Part shown: positions 1 through 8,287 of the stretch, one piece after another
How positions within the stretch are numbered: the first letter of the stretch is position 1
Layout of the letters: each line of letters starts with the position of its first letter
The notes under the pieces: model-generated
Told to the model about the DNA's origin: nothing
Seen by the model: the letters and a program-made list of their open reading frames with translations, nothing else
The model's database searches: none
Assembly: GCA_016219175.1 (NCBI GenBank)
Contig: JACRCD010000006.1
Location: 1 to 64,000, forward strand
Reading direction: 5' to 3'
Length of the DNA stretch: 64,000 nucleotides
DNA from: Deltaproteobacteria bacterium
GTDB lineage: Bacteria > Desulfobacterota > Desulfobulbia > Desulfobulbales > SURF-16
Translations under genes and position numbers: made by a program

Positions 1-62
1 AAAAAATTATCTCGATCATCATTTTGAACCCAAAAAAGACGATGATTTCAGGACTGATAATG

Positions 63-132
63 ACGGGTCTACATGACCCGTATCCGGACTTTCAGTCCAT
101 TATTTCAACCCACCGTCTTTTAGACGGTGGTT
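63..132. repeat. Cluster of three short hairpins beside a transposase remnant
   Basis: Three consecutive stem-loops are visible: acgggtc/gacccgt at 63-81, ggact/agtcc at about 86-98, and ccaccgtc/gacggtgg at 110-130. They lie downstream of the truncated REP-type transposase on its own strand. Such palindromes are typical partners of Y1-type transposases, so this may be a REP-like or element-end structure. No poly-T tract marks it as a terminator. Confidence 0.45.
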
Positions 133-242
133 GTTGAGTTTGCCTCTGTCTCAATCCTGATTCTGATTTGAGATTGATCGTCAAATGGTCGATTGAAGCA
201 ACAGTTGTCGAGGTATATCTTCATGTGTAGACTTCCTGGTTA

Positions 243-599
243 TTATGCCGTTATCTTAGACAGTCCAGCATGTGGGGCGGCGGCCACTGAAATAGTTTCA
301 GAGGAAGCTGCCTCCCGCCGTCCCTCTCTATGCGCTTTGTTCGGCTTTTGCCGATTATTTTTTAGAAAATAGATCCGTCCCCATTTTCCGTCCTCCTTGT
401 CGAAAACGAGAAGGTGGATGTGATTGGAGGTGACAGCGTAATTCAGGATAAGAAGATTGTACCGCCTCCTTGCTTCAAAGAGCCACTGAAGCCATCTTTG
501 CCGACCCTTGGGAAATTTTAAAAGAAATTCCCGTTTATGACACCGATGGGTTATATGCCAAACATAACCGGGAAAATAATGACGATTGGCTCTTGCCAT
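243..599 (-). pseudogene. Truncated REP-associated Y1 (IS200-like) transposase
   Basis: The N-terminal half of a REP-element transposase (RayT/TnpA-REP, HUH Y1 superfamily) is clear: it opens MARANRHYFPGYVWHITHRC and contains the metal-binding HUH motif as SNHIHLL at about residues 58-64. Intact members are roughly 200-300 residues and carry the catalytic tyrosine in a helix after this motif. Here only 118 residues remain and the last third is an unrelated tail, so the catalytic tyrosine region is missing. I read it as a decayed, inactive copy. Hairpins lie just downstream at 63-132. Confidence 0.75.
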
Positions 600-682
600 A
601 CCCGCACCACCTACTGGCTGTTATGTAAAGTCCGGCCCCAGTTGTCAGTTGTGGGTTGGTTCGCTTTAAAGCTGCTTGTATT

Positions 683-997
683 TTAGAAATCCCCCTCCGC
701 ATCTGGGGCACGGCTTAGCCAATATCCAGGTTTTCTTTTCGTGTGTGCGATGGCAATGATACGGATATGGTCTGGCTCGATTGTATAAACGACCGTGTAT
801 GGAAACTTCTGCAAAAGATAGCGACGAAAGGGAGGGGCTAAAATTCGATACCGAAACGGTGCTTCTGTAATTTTTTGCAAGGTAGACTCAACGGAAAAGC
901 GAAAACGTCGGCCTAACCCTGGCTGGCACTCTTCGTAATACTTAACAGCTGCAAGAAACTCAGTCCTTGCATCTGGATCAAAAATAATTGTGGTCAT
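683..997 (-). CDS. ParE/RelE-family toxin of a toxin-antitoxin module
   Basis: This 104-residue protein has the layout of the ParE branch of the RelE/ParE superfamily: an N-terminal helix pair (ARTEFLAAVKYYEECQPGLG), then beta strands with FPYTVVYTIEPDHIRIIAIAHTKRKPGYW. ParE toxins usually act on DNA gyrase and RelE toxins cleave mRNA on the ribosome; the target here cannot be read from sequence. The start codon overlaps the stop of the upstream antitoxin gene by four bases (ATGA), the usual translationally coupled arrangement. Confidence 0.85.
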   Translation of the reverse strand: MTTIIFDPDARTEFLAAVKYYEECQPGLGRRFRFSVESTLQKITEAPFRYRILAPPFRRYLLQKFPYTVVYTIEPDHIRIIAIAHTKRKPGYWLSRAPDAEGDF

Positions 998-1224
998 TTC
1001 AACATTCGGTCGGCTTCAGCAAAAACTTGGTCAGCTGGAATACCCGTTCGTTTTCCTTTTTTATATTCATCATAACGACGTTCAGCCTCGGAAACCCAAG
1101 CAGCATCTACATCAGTGAGCGTGTCTCCATCAAGTGAACTTAGAAGCCTGTCGGCTAAAAATGCTCGCTCCTGCCGAGAAAGAAGGAGGAGGTCATGCTC
1201 TAATTTTTCTATTAAGTTTGACAT
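994..1224 (-). CDS. Antitoxin, putative addiction-module component family
   Basis: This 76-residue acidic protein matches the short addiction-module antitoxin family that pairs with ParE-like toxins (TIGR02574 type). Recognisable parts are the helical LSRQERAFLADRLLSSLDGD and the conserved AWVSEAERRYDEYKKGK segment. It is first in the operon and overlaps the toxin gene by four bases. It should neutralise the toxin and may autoregulate the promoter at about 1225-1260. The assignment rests on both sequence and pairing. Confidence 0.85.
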   Translation of the reverse strand: MSNLIEKLEHDLLLLSRQERAFLADRLLSSLDGDTLTDVDAAWVSEAERRYDEYKKGKRTGIPADQVFAEADRMLK

Positions 1225-1657
1225 ATGATACCTCTACATAAAGTTTAGATATAGAATAACAATGTTTTTCTCGACTTTCCAATCATTCATTGCATGCTGC
1301 GAACGAGCCTGTGGAAAAAGCCTTTTTGCAGAAATCAGCCATGCTGGCCTCGCCTGTTTTTTAGCATAGATGGCCCGGCACACAGGGGAATCGATTTTGC
1401 GCTTCCTTTCAATCAATCCCTATGGTTCGCATTTTCCTGTTTAAAAAAGCATTATAGCCGTAAAATCTGCTGCTTTTAGAAAACTTTGTCACAACATATC
1501 AAGCTGTTAGCTTGGCCAGAACCCGGCTTGTAAGCAAATAAAACTTAAAATATTAAGGACGTCCCCCTTTCGCGTCGTCCCCCTTTCGCGTCCGTCCCCC
1601 ATTGCTCTGATTACGCTTCGTTAATCGCAGTTACGCGGGTTTGTCCCCAGCGTCAAA
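1225..1657. other. Gene-free spacer with a 16-bp tandem repeat
   Basis: No convincing gene is seen. The sequence gtccccctttcgcgtc occurs at 1561-1576 and again at 1577-1592, followed by a partial third copy (gtccccc) at 1594-1600. Short ORFs in this stretch have no recognisable features. It separates the toxin-antitoxin promoter from the convergent end of the next small gene. Confidence 0.6.
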
Positions 1658-1882
1658 CTATATTCGCTTATACTCATCACACCTTCCGGAATTTCTAATG
1701 CCCACATGTATAATATTATTCAATTTTTTCGCAAATACGGCTTTTTTGAATCTTTTTCCAAAATTTTTCGGATCACGTATTGAGGCCCACTCTTCTCTAT
1801 ATATTTCAGCCAAACAAAGCCTGTCGCCAATAGCTATTTTATCAATTACCCCCTGAGCCTGCTGGAGTTCTTCTTCATTCAT
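1658..1882 (-). CDS. Small DUF1413-like protein
   Basis: I chose the internal ATG at 1882, giving 74 residues beginning MNEEELQQAQGVIDK. The longer open frame upstream overlaps the neighbouring exported-protein gene in another frame and looks non-coding. The segment LCLAEIYREEWASIRDPKNFGKRFKKAVF resembles the DUF1413 family (a short stretch ending in a tryptophan, then a basic G-x-x-F/V segment). No function is known. It follows the exported-protein gene on the same strand with a 37-bp gap. Homology is judged by eye and is moderate. Confidence 0.5.
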   Translation of the reverse strand: MNEEELQQAQGVIDKIAIGDRLCLAEIYREEWASIRDPKNFGKRFKKAVFAKKLNNIIHVGIRNSGRCDEYKRI

Positions 1883-1919
1883 TTGCGCACCCCATGTATA
1901 ACATATTACAAACAGTGGC

Positions 1920-2180
1920 TTATTGGCATTTCCTGTTAACTTCTGCGCGAGCTTCACGCTCATCCTCGCGGGCACTTTCGATTGAAAACTTATAATTGTC
2001 ACTTTCTCGACCGTTCTCCTTAACATAAAAGCGTTGTTTTTCTGCATAATCTGCTTGCATTTTAATAGCAGTCTCAAGTTTTGCTTTAGCCCATCTGCAT
2101 CCCATGGATTCACCAGCAATGGCGTTGAACGAACCAAACATAAGGCTTGAAACTACGATTACTGCGACTTTGACGTTCAT
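1920..2180 (-). CDS. Small exported protein of unknown function
   Basis: This 86-residue protein starts with a typical Sec signal peptide (MNVKVAVIVVSSLMFGSFNAIAG, cleavage after AIA likely). A short mature part follows, rich in charged residues, with one cysteine near its start (GCRW) and one at the C-terminus (NRKCQ). These two cysteines could form a disulfide in the periplasm. A good Shine-Dalgarno sequence (AAAAGGGGAAAACC) precedes the ATG on the minus strand. No family was recognised. Confidence 0.6.
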   Translation of the reverse strand: MNVKVAVIVVSSLMFGSFNAIAGESMGCRWAKAKLETAIKMQADYAEKQRFYVKENGRESDNYKFSIESAREDEREARAEVNRKCQ

Positions 2181-2646
2181 GGTTTTCCCCTTTTTATAGT
2201 TAAACGGTTATCTATGCGGTGAATCTAGCATGTATTAGGTGGAAAAATAAATATCATGATATTATTTTTCCGCCTAGCATTTCTGATTTCATCTGTATTA
2301 ACCTGCCAATTTCTTTAATGAAAATTACACAACATGCTGGTTCGGCTCAGGCCGATCCCCATGCAATATCATGTCTCCGCCGGAAACAGAGGCTGTTCAG
2401 GCTGGTTGCAATTTCCACCCCAGAAAACACATGCGGTTAATTGCAAAATATACCGCCATGAATTCAGTCGTTTTTTCCTACTTTGCTTTCCCCTTGTTAA
2501 AAAAAGGAGTAGCACTTTTGCTGGGAAGTGGCAATAAAAAATAACAAGCCGAAAGAGTTACGGTAAATTGGGGTTGGCAGGAGGAGCAACGCTGATTTGT
2601 TGATGTTGCTGAGCAGGGAGCCGCAACAGGGGCAGCGACTCTGGGC
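2181..2646. other. Gene-free spacer
   Basis: About 470 bases between two minus-strand genes. The ORFs here are short, low-complexity and lack ribosome-binding sites or recognisable motifs. The promoter of the small exported-protein gene presumably lies near 2190-2260, but no clear -35/-10 pair stands out. Confidence 0.5.
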
Positions 2647-2682
2647 AAAAAAAAAGGGGAACGGAAAATTTCCCGTCCCCCT
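2647..2682 (-). terminator. Rho-independent terminator of the SapC-like gene
   Basis: On the minus strand the sequence reads GGGGACGGGAAA-TTTTCCGTTCCCC followed by nine T residues, a stem with two imperfections and a strong U-tract. It begins about 25 bases after the stop codon of the SapC-like gene. Confidence 0.8.
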
Positions 2683-2706
2683 TGTCATGTTCTTTACCGC
2701 AAGATT

Positions 2707-3435
2707 CTATTTTTGCATGGCGAAGAATCGGTCCATTAGTCTGGTAAAGTTGCTGAGCGAGGTCAGATGACTGTAGATCCAGGCAAACTCTCCTTTTCTG
2801 AAGAATTCCAAAACCTTGGCGTCATCCATCTGGAGCAGTTTTTCTTCATTGACAACGTACAGTCCGGTAAGTCTGAATTTTTTGGTGCGGTCCTTGTTGC
2901 CGAATTCCGCATTCATTTCCTGGATGATGCCGCTTTCCGCCAGACGGGTACAGAATTCACTGGTCTGCTTCATGCGGGCATGATAATCCTGGATAAGTTT
3001 TACCGTCTGCTCAAGCAAGGGTGACTGTGAGCCGTCTTCCTTAAAGAGGGGAATGCCGTTTTCGGCATTGAGACCTTTGTAGGATTCGTCAAAACAGATG
3101 TTCAGTTTGTCCGGTTCATTGGTGGTTGAGGGCACAAACGGGTAGCGGCGGATGTAGGCCGGGATGTAATTGGCGTGCCAGTTGCCCTTTTCCGAGATGA
3201 AGAGATTCTGGTTGTCCTGCAGTCCCATGATGGCGGTAGGAATGAACTCCCCTTGGGTATTCTTGACAAAAGTAATGGGATATTCCTTTGACGTCTCGAT
3301 GAATTCCACCGCGGCAATCGGAATGGAGTTGGCCGAGGCGGCAAAGGAAAAATCAGTTACCGGGGCAATTTTCATATCCTTGTGCTTTACGGTATCGAGG
3401 GCGACGATCTTGTTATAGATGAGCATTTGTGCCAT
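2707..3435 (-). CDS. SapC family protein
   Basis: This 242-residue protein matches the SapC family (named from Campylobacter S-layer-associated loci, function unclear). Typical features are the N-terminal VALDTVKHKDMKI segment, AANSIPIAAVEF, and RRYPFVPSTTNEPDKLNICFD in the middle. No signal peptide or membrane segment is seen, so it is probably cytoplasmic. A good ribosome-binding site (AAGGAGACACAT) precedes the ATG. It sits downstream of a small cytochrome gene on the same strand, but a terminator hairpin lies between them, so they are probably separate transcription units. Confidence 0.85.
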   Translation of the reverse strand: MAQMLIYNKIVALDTVKHKDMKIAPVTDFSFAASANSIPIAAVEFIETSKEYPITFVKNTQGEFIPTAIMGLQDNQNLFISEKGNWHANYIPAYIRRYPFVPSTTNEPDKLNICFDESYKGLNAENGIPLFKEDGSQSPLLEQTVKLIQDYHARMKQTSEFCTRLAESGIIQEMNAEFGNKDRTKKFRLTGLYVVNEEKLLQMDDAKVLEFFRKGEFAWIYSHLTSLSNFTRLMDRFFAMQK

Positions 3436-3459
3436 ATGTGTCTCCTTGGGGTTGACAAA

Positions 3460-3498
3460 TAAAAAGGCTGTAAAAAAACTGCTTTTTACCGCCTTTTA
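3460..3498 (-). terminator. Terminator of the cytochrome c gene
   Basis: On the minus strand the sequence AAAGGCGGTAAAAA pairs with TTTTTTACAGCCTTT across a short loop, followed by TTATTT. It lies just after the cytochrome stop codon and before the SapC-like start codon. Confidence 0.65.
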
Positions 3499-3515
3499 TA
3501 CCGGGGTTGAATGAA

Positions 3516-3830
3516 TTATTTCGCTAAGGACTGAATGTACAGCTTGAGAGAGCGCATTGCAACACTATCTTCACTGATGCCTTCCCCCTGCAGGGGGCCT
3601 TTTATGCATTTGTTGATCATGAGGGCCAGCTCGGGATTTTTCCCGGCCTTGTCCATCCCCTTGCCGTTTTCATGGCAGGAATTACAGCTTTTGTCGTTTT
3701 TTGAAGCACCCAGCCCGGGGTTGTTGAAGAGTTTCTGACCAAGTTCGACAGAGGCCTCTTCGGCTGACAGAGGGGCGGAAAAAAACATGACGGCAACGGC
3801 AATGGCGAGAAATAAAAAGTTCTTTTTCAT
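3516..3830 (-). CDS. Small periplasmic mono-heme cytochrome c
   Basis: The 104-residue product has a Sec signal peptide (MKKNFLFLAIAVAVMFFSAPLSA) and a mature part of about 80 residues with one heme-binding CNSCH motif at residues 49-53. Class I cytochromes use a downstream methionine as sixth ligand; M71 or M92 are possible. It is probably a small diffusible electron carrier in the periplasm; its partners are unknown. The signal peptide and CxxCH are seen directly; the carrier role is inference. Confidence 0.85.
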   Translation of the reverse strand: MKKNFLFLAIAVAVMFFSAPLSAEEASVELGQKLFNNPGLGASKNDKSCNSCHENGKGMDKAGKNPELALMINKCIKGPLQGEGISEDSVAMRSLKLYIQSLAK

Positions 3831-4294
3831 AGTTGTCTCTTCTCTTAGGTGAATGGGTGAAAAAAATCCTGCGGGCTCAATGCGGACAGCGGGATTTTTT
3901 GATATTCTCGCAGCTCAGGCTGCGAACTACCACTATCAATATATGATAAACAAACGGTAAAAGGCAAAAGCATTTTTACGGCTGGACAGGGTGGGCAGAG
4001 GGGGCTGGCTGCCGCGGTTTTAAAAAAAATTGCCCGGATTGGCTCATAAAGGAAATCGTCTCCCCCGGTTTGGTGCGGGGGCAGGGGATGGCTGTTGTTT
4101 ATAACTGACTGATATCTCGTTGTTTCAACAGTTGTCCTTTGCGCCGTGACAAACTCCGGGCGGTTCACGATACAGTTTTTGCCCAATGATGCCCTATGAA
4201 AAGAAGTTGAAATTAAAAGAGATATTCCCTAAAGTGATAACTTGTTAATGACAGCATTTCCATAAATGATTGCTTGCCCCGAGAGGTTGTCTGC
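3831..4294. other. Spacer upstream of the T6SS cluster
   Basis: About 460 bases without a convincing gene between the divergent cytochrome gene and the T6SS cluster. It includes the candidate promoter described separately at 4207-4235. Small overlapping ORFs have no recognisable features. Confidence 0.5.
4207..4235 (+). promoter_or_regulatory. Candidate sigma-70 promoter for the T6SS cluster
   Basis: TTGAAA at 4207-4212 and TAAAGT at 4230-4235 are separated by 17 bases, the optimal spacing. It is the best match upstream of the first T6SS gene. The prediction is by eye only. Confidence 0.4.
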
Positions 4295-6727
4295 GTGGAC
4301 CAAATTTTTGCTGCTGAATCCCTGCTCCCCTGGCTTGACTCGCGATCCGCAAGGATTCACCTGCGGCTTTCCGCTCAGGCGGAGGAGGAAATTGTCCATG
4401 GCAAGCCACGATCTCCCTTTGTGGTGGTTGATTCCTCATCTCCCCTGTTACGGCTTTATCACGGTTCTTTTGTCACTGCCCAAAATAATGTGCTAAAGGA
4501 TGTCTTTCTGCTGGTGCAGAAAGATAAATACTCTTTCAGCGAGAAGAATGCGCCGCTGGGCAACAGAGAGATTGACGCCCTTTGGCTGCAATCGGCCGCC
4601 GCTCTGTCCGATAAAGATTCATCTCTTTGTTTTATACATCTCGCGGCGGGTTCCGGCGGCAGGTCGTCACTGCCTTTGTGGCGCTCGCTTTTTTATTGTG
4701 AAAACCAGCAGTGTTTTTTTCACCCTCCCTGTCCCCGGTGCGGCGGATTTCTCGAACTGTGCGGCCGGGACGACATTCTCCTGGCCGCCAAACTGCCTCC
4801 CTACACTACGAGTCTGAAGCGTTTTCTTTTCTGTCCGTCCTGTCATGAGCAGAGCGGGCCCGCTGCGTTTTATTCCCATGCCCCCAGCATTGCCGCTACT
4901 GCCATGGTCAAGGATCGCTGGGGCTTGATTGATGATTTTGCCCTGCTTGTCAACGGTGGTGCGCCGGCCCCTGATTTTCCCTGCCAGGGCTGTAAAAACC
5001 GTGGGGAATGTTACAGCGGAGAAAAGCTGGCCGGCTCCAGGCTTATCCCTTTTGCCTTTTATCCGTTCCGCATGCTCATCACCGATGCCCGCCAGCTTCC
5101 TGTTCAGGATTTTTTGTCCCTGCTTGCCGGAGCCACCTATGAAGAGGTCATTAATGCCCTTGATACCGCCGGAGAGCAGGGCAGGGCTGCGTGCAGCAAC
5201 AGCCTGCGCGCCAGGGCGGGGGGCATGCCGTTGTTTTTTGCCGGAGACGCCAGGGCTTTTCTTGAGATTTTTTATCTGAAGCTTGCCGCGTTGGAGCAGA
5301 TCAGCCAAATTTCCCTGTCGGCCCTGAAACATCTGCGCCATCCTGATCTGCGCCTCACCCTGGATCAGTTCTGGGTCGATTTTGCCGATCAAGAGGGGAT
5401 GCTGCCCTATTTCTGGAATTTCCAGGTCATGCCGGTTTCCCTGGGCGTTGACGTGCCTGGAGAACCTGTTTCTCTGAAAGTTCCCGAGTCCCTGGGCTTT
5501 CATGCCCTGGCCCTTCTCTGGTTTACCGTGCTGTTGGGCAACAGCCGCCAATCCGCCGCCGGCATCAGTCAAGCCCTGGCGCTTCTCCAGGAGCAGAAGG
5601 GATTTCCGGCCCAAGCTGATTTTTTTGCCTGGCCCGCGGACAATGACCAGGCAGCCTTTCAGGCGACAAATATCTTCTGGCATCCCGGTCCAAAACAGCT
5701 GCCGCAACCCTGGCTTGATCTGTGGCGTCAGGCCCTGGGTCTCGGCTGGTGTCTGCTGAGAAACTCTTACCTGCCGGACCCGGGATTTTCGGGTGAAAAT
5801 TTTTCCGCGCATCTGCGAAGTCTTGGCGCTGAGATAAAAAATTGTCTGTTCAGCGTCCAGGATATAAAGGATATATCTGTACAGACTCAAGCGGCTGAAG
5901 TAAGGGTGGGTGAAAAAGACAACGAGGCGATTTTTAACCTGCTCCTCGGTATCCGCGACAAGTGGCGGGCCGGCTCGCCTGAGCAGGCGGAGCGCGTGGC
6001 CCCGCCGCCGGTCCCGCCGGTTGCCGGTGAGGGGGCTACCGTCATCATGACCGGCTCTGCCAGGGAAGATGTCGCGGTGCCGGCCGAGGAAGATATGCAG
6101 AAAACCGTGATCATGGGCCAGGAGCAGCTGGCAGCCATGATGCCTCCCCCTGCCGCCGGGAGCCCGAAACCTCAGCCAGCCGCGACCGGGACGCCTGCCT
6201 CTTTTGCACCTGTCCTGCCGGCAGGCAGGGAGTCCGCCGCCCCCGTTGCGGAGAATAAAGCCGGGCCTGTGGCCGGGGAAGGGGACGGGCTTGAAAAAAC
6301 CGTGGTCATGGGTCGGGAACAGTTGGCCGCCATGATGGCAAACACGCCCGTTGCCGGGTCCAGGCCGCCGGCCGGAGGTCCGGGGGAATTGCCTGCCGCT
6401 TTCGAACCTCCCGGGTCCGGAGTTGCCGAACCCTCTGTAACCGTTACGGAAAAAACAGCCCCGCCGGTGGTTGATGAAGCGGCCGGGCTTGAAAAAACGG
6501 TGGTCATGAACGTAAACGATATGGCGGCCTTTCTCGCGCAATCCGGCGCGAAACCCGGCCCGGAACCGCCACGGCAAAGCACGGACTCCGGCCAGACCGG
6601 AGGCGGTTTAAGGCCCGATAGCCTGCAATCGCCCGCTGCCCCCGCTGATGACGGTCTGCCGCGCACGATAATGATCGATGCCAAGCAGCTTGCGGAGTTG
6701 AGGAAATTAAAGAAAGATGGGAAATAA
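4295..6727 (+). CDS. T6SS-linked zinc-ribbon protein with repeated T-x-x-M motifs
   Basis: I place the start at GTG 4295 because GAGAGG lies eight bases upstream; an in-frame TTG at 4274 lacks such a site. The 810-residue product has a globular N-terminal part with three paired-cysteine motifs (CPRC, CPSC, CQGC) that probably bind zinc. A long Pro/Ala/Gly-rich tail begins after about residue 570. The tail carries five similar short motifs at roughly residues 580, 603, 667, 733 and 789: ATVIM, KTVIM, KTVVM, KTVVM, RTIMI. Three of them are followed by a helix-like QLAAMM-type segment. Threonine with a hydrophobic residue at +3 is a form FHA domains can bind when phosphorylated; that role is inference. 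It overlaps the next gene by 11 bases. No family was recognised. Confidence 0.7.
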   Translation: MDQIFAAESLLPWLDSRSARIHLRLSAQAEEEIVHGKPRSPFVVVDSSSPLLRLYHGSFVTAQNNVLKDVFLLVQKDKYSFSEKNAPLGNREIDALWLQSAAALSDKDSSLCFIHLAAGSGGRSSLPLWRSLFYCENQQCFFHPPCPRCGGFLELCGRDDILLAAKLPPYTTSLKRFLFCPSCHEQSGPAAFYSHAPSIAATAMVKDRWGLIDDFALLVNGGAPAPDFPCQGCKNRGECYSGEKLAGSRLIPFAFYPFRMLITDARQLPVQDFLSLLAGATYEEVINALDTAGEQGRAACSNSLRARAGGMPLFFAGDARAFLEIFYLKLAALEQISQISLSALKHLRHPDLRLTLDQFWVDFADQEGMLPYFWNFQVMPVSLGVDVPGEPVSLKVPESLGFHALALLWFTVLLGNSRQSAAGISQALALLQEQKGFPAQADFFAWPADNDQAAFQATNIFWHPGPKQLPQPWLDLWRQALGLGWCLLRNSYLPDPGFSGENFSAHLRSLGAEIKNCLFSVQDIKDISVQTQAAEVRVGEKDNEAIFNLLLGIRDKWRAGSPEQAERVAPPPVPPVAGEGATVIMTGSAREDVAVPAEEDMQKTVIMGQEQLAAMMPPPAAGSPKPQPAATGTPASFAPVLPAGRESAAPVAENKAGPVAGEGDGLEKTVVMGREQLAAMMANTPVAGSRPPAGGPGELPAAFEPPGSGVAEPSVTVTEKTAPPVVDEAAGLEKTVVMNVNDMAAFLAQSGAKPGPEPPRQSTDSGQTGGGLRPDSLQSPAAPADDGLPRTIMIDAKQLAELRKLKKDGK

Positions 6728-7463
6728 CTCTCAGATTGATCAGATAGCCGCGGCAATCAGCGAGATCCACCATGGGGATCCGGCGCGTGCCGCAAGCCAG
6801 GTGGAGGCGTTCCTGCAGCAGACTTTCATTGGTTACTCTCCTGCCCAGCGCATCGCTTTGCTTGAAAAAATCGCCGGGAAATTCGGACAGGGCCAGCAGT
6901 CCATGGAGGCGGCGCCCTCGGCTGCCGAGCCAGGGTCAGAGGCCTTCAACAATCTGTTGACAATGCTTCTTGGCAAAGGGATACTGGAAAAGGAATTGTC
7001 GCCCGAAGAGATGATGAAGCAGCTGGCTGCCGCCTTAAATACCGTGTTTGATTCGGTCAATAAGCTCATCGGCGGCATCAACGCCACCCTCATGGGGGGA
7101 AATTCCGGCGAAGAAACCATCCGCATGGTTATCAGCTCCTGCATTGATGAAAATGAGGGGATTAAATCCCTGGAGAAGTATCTGGATCAGATTGGTGAAT
7201 TTTTTGCTATTGCCCTGCGGGCTTATAAGGAAGCGGCGCAGACCAAAATCGGTGAAGTTCTTAATGAGTTAAACCCCGATCGCATTGCCGCCGAAAATGA
7301 GGGGAGCATGAAATTCGGCCCGTTGCGCAAGGCGCACCTGTTTGATTGTTATCAGGACAAATACAAGACTCTGCGTAATTGGCAGAGTTCAGGGCTTTTG
7401 TTAGAAGCATTTATGAAGGAATTTGAAAAAAATTGTCAAAAGATTTACCAGAAGAGGGAGTAA
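6717..7463 (+). CDS. Stand-alone T6SS Fha C-terminal-domain-like protein
   Basis: This 248-residue protein resembles the C-terminal helical domain of T6SS-associated FHA proteins (TIGR03354/T6SS_FHA_C type). The best-matching part is the last 80 residues: IGEVLNELNPDRIAAENEG, then FGPLRKAHLFDCYQDKYK and a terminal helix. The N-terminal half is helical with no FHA fold, so the phosphothreonine-reading module is absent. In known systems Fha is phosphorylated by PpkA and helps trigger assembly. It starts inside the upstream gene and ends immediately before tssJ, so translation is coupled. The family link is my reading and should be confirmed by profile search. Confidence 0.65.
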   Translation: MGNNSQIDQIAAAISEIHHGDPARAASQVEAFLQQTFIGYSPAQRIALLEKIAGKFGQGQQSMEAAPSAAEPGSEAFNNLLTMLLGKGILEKELSPEEMMKQLAAALNTVFDSVNKLIGGINATLMGGNSGEETIRMVISSCIDENEGIKSLEKYLDQIGEFFAIALRAYKEAAQTKIGEVLNELNPDRIAAENEGSMKFGPLRKAHLFDCYQDKYKTLRNWQSSGLLLEAFMKEFEKNCQKIYQKRE

Positions 7464-8006
7464 ATGAAAAAGAGTTTATTATTGTCCAGCGGAATATTCT
7501 GTCTGTTTTTTCTGTCAGCCTGCGCCGCCACGGTTCCGGCTCCGCCCCCGCAGTATTCCTACAGCAAGGATGCCATCGAGATTCAAATCAGCGCGGACCC
7601 GCAGTTGAATCTCTACCAGTCCAGTCCCCACACTGTTCTCCTGTGTGTGCATCAGCTCAGCGATCCCAACGCATTCAACCGGTTGACCGGTGACACGAGC
7701 GGCATTTACAAGCTGCTGGAATGCGCCCAGTTTGACCCGAGCGTGACCCTTTCCAAAAGATATATTGTCCAGCCCGAGCAGAAACTCACCTATACCCAGG
7801 ACCGGGCCGAGGGCACCAAGTATGTGGCCATCAGTACGGGCTATTACAATATCAGCAAAGAGGCTGACGTGCGTTTGTATGAGATTCCGATTATTGAAAA
7901 AACAGTCGGCGGATCATTCAGCAAGAAAAGCACGGCGGAACCCGGGGTGCTGAAGATTGAGCTCGAACTGGGACCAACCCAGATCAAGAGTGTTGACGGC
8001 AAGTAA
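7464..8006 (+). CDS. tssJ: TssJ outer-membrane lipoprotein of the T6SS membrane complex
   Basis: The 180-residue product has a lipoprotein signal peptide ending in the lipobox LSAC (C20). A beta-rich domain with the TssJ pattern follows: IEIQISADPQLNLYQSSPHT, LLCVHQLSDPNAFNRL, and a loop with FDPSVTLSKRYIVQPEQ. TssJ is anchored in the inner leaflet of the outer membrane and binds the periplasmic part of TssM. The start codon follows the previous stop directly. The last base of its stop codon is also the first base of a 152-bp repeat element that separates it from tssK. Confidence 0.9.
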   Translation: MKKSLLLSSGIFCLFFLSACAATVPAPPPQYSYSKDAIEIQISADPQLNLYQSSPHTVLLCVHQLSDPNAFNRLTGDTSGIYKLLECAQFDPSVTLSKRYIVQPEQKLTYTQDRAEGTKYVAISTGYYNISKEADVRLYEIPIIEKTVGGSFSKKSTAEPGVLKIELELGPTQIKSVDGK

Positions 8007-8157
8007 TTCCAATTTCAAATCAAAAGTAGAACGCGAAGGCAAGTGAGCAGCGACGCGACAGTACAATGAGTACGGCAAGGAGCCGCGCAGCGCAGCCGAT
8101 TCAGTTCAATACCCCCATGAGGGGTACAAAGTTATACAAATGATTTGGAATTGGAAT
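8006..8157. repeat. 152-bp MITE-like element with 17-bp terminal inverted repeats (copy 1)
   Basis: The left end attccaatttcaaatca and the right end tgatttggaattggaat are inverted repeats with one mismatch. The interior is nearly identical to the copy at 37530-37681 (same length, a handful of differences). It begins on the final A of the tssJ stop codon and interrupts the T6SS operon between tssJ and tssK. An internal accccc/aggggt hairpin is present. It has no coding capacity, so any movement would need a transposase in trans. Confidence 0.85.
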
Positions 8158-8287
8158 AAAATACCCTGGGCCGGACCGCTGCACAGGAACTGACGCACGA
8201 TTTGTTCCGTTCAGACCTTATTGGAACAGGGAGTGGCGCCGGTCCGGACTCCGGCCCATACATTCGGATTTACTGAAGGGGATCAAG

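Noticed and set aside
4667-6577. 636-codon open frame on the minus strand opposite the zinc-ribbon protein gene
   Set aside because: Arg/Gly/His-rich composition, no ribosome-binding site and exact overlap with a better-supported plus-strand gene; a GC-rich shadow frame.
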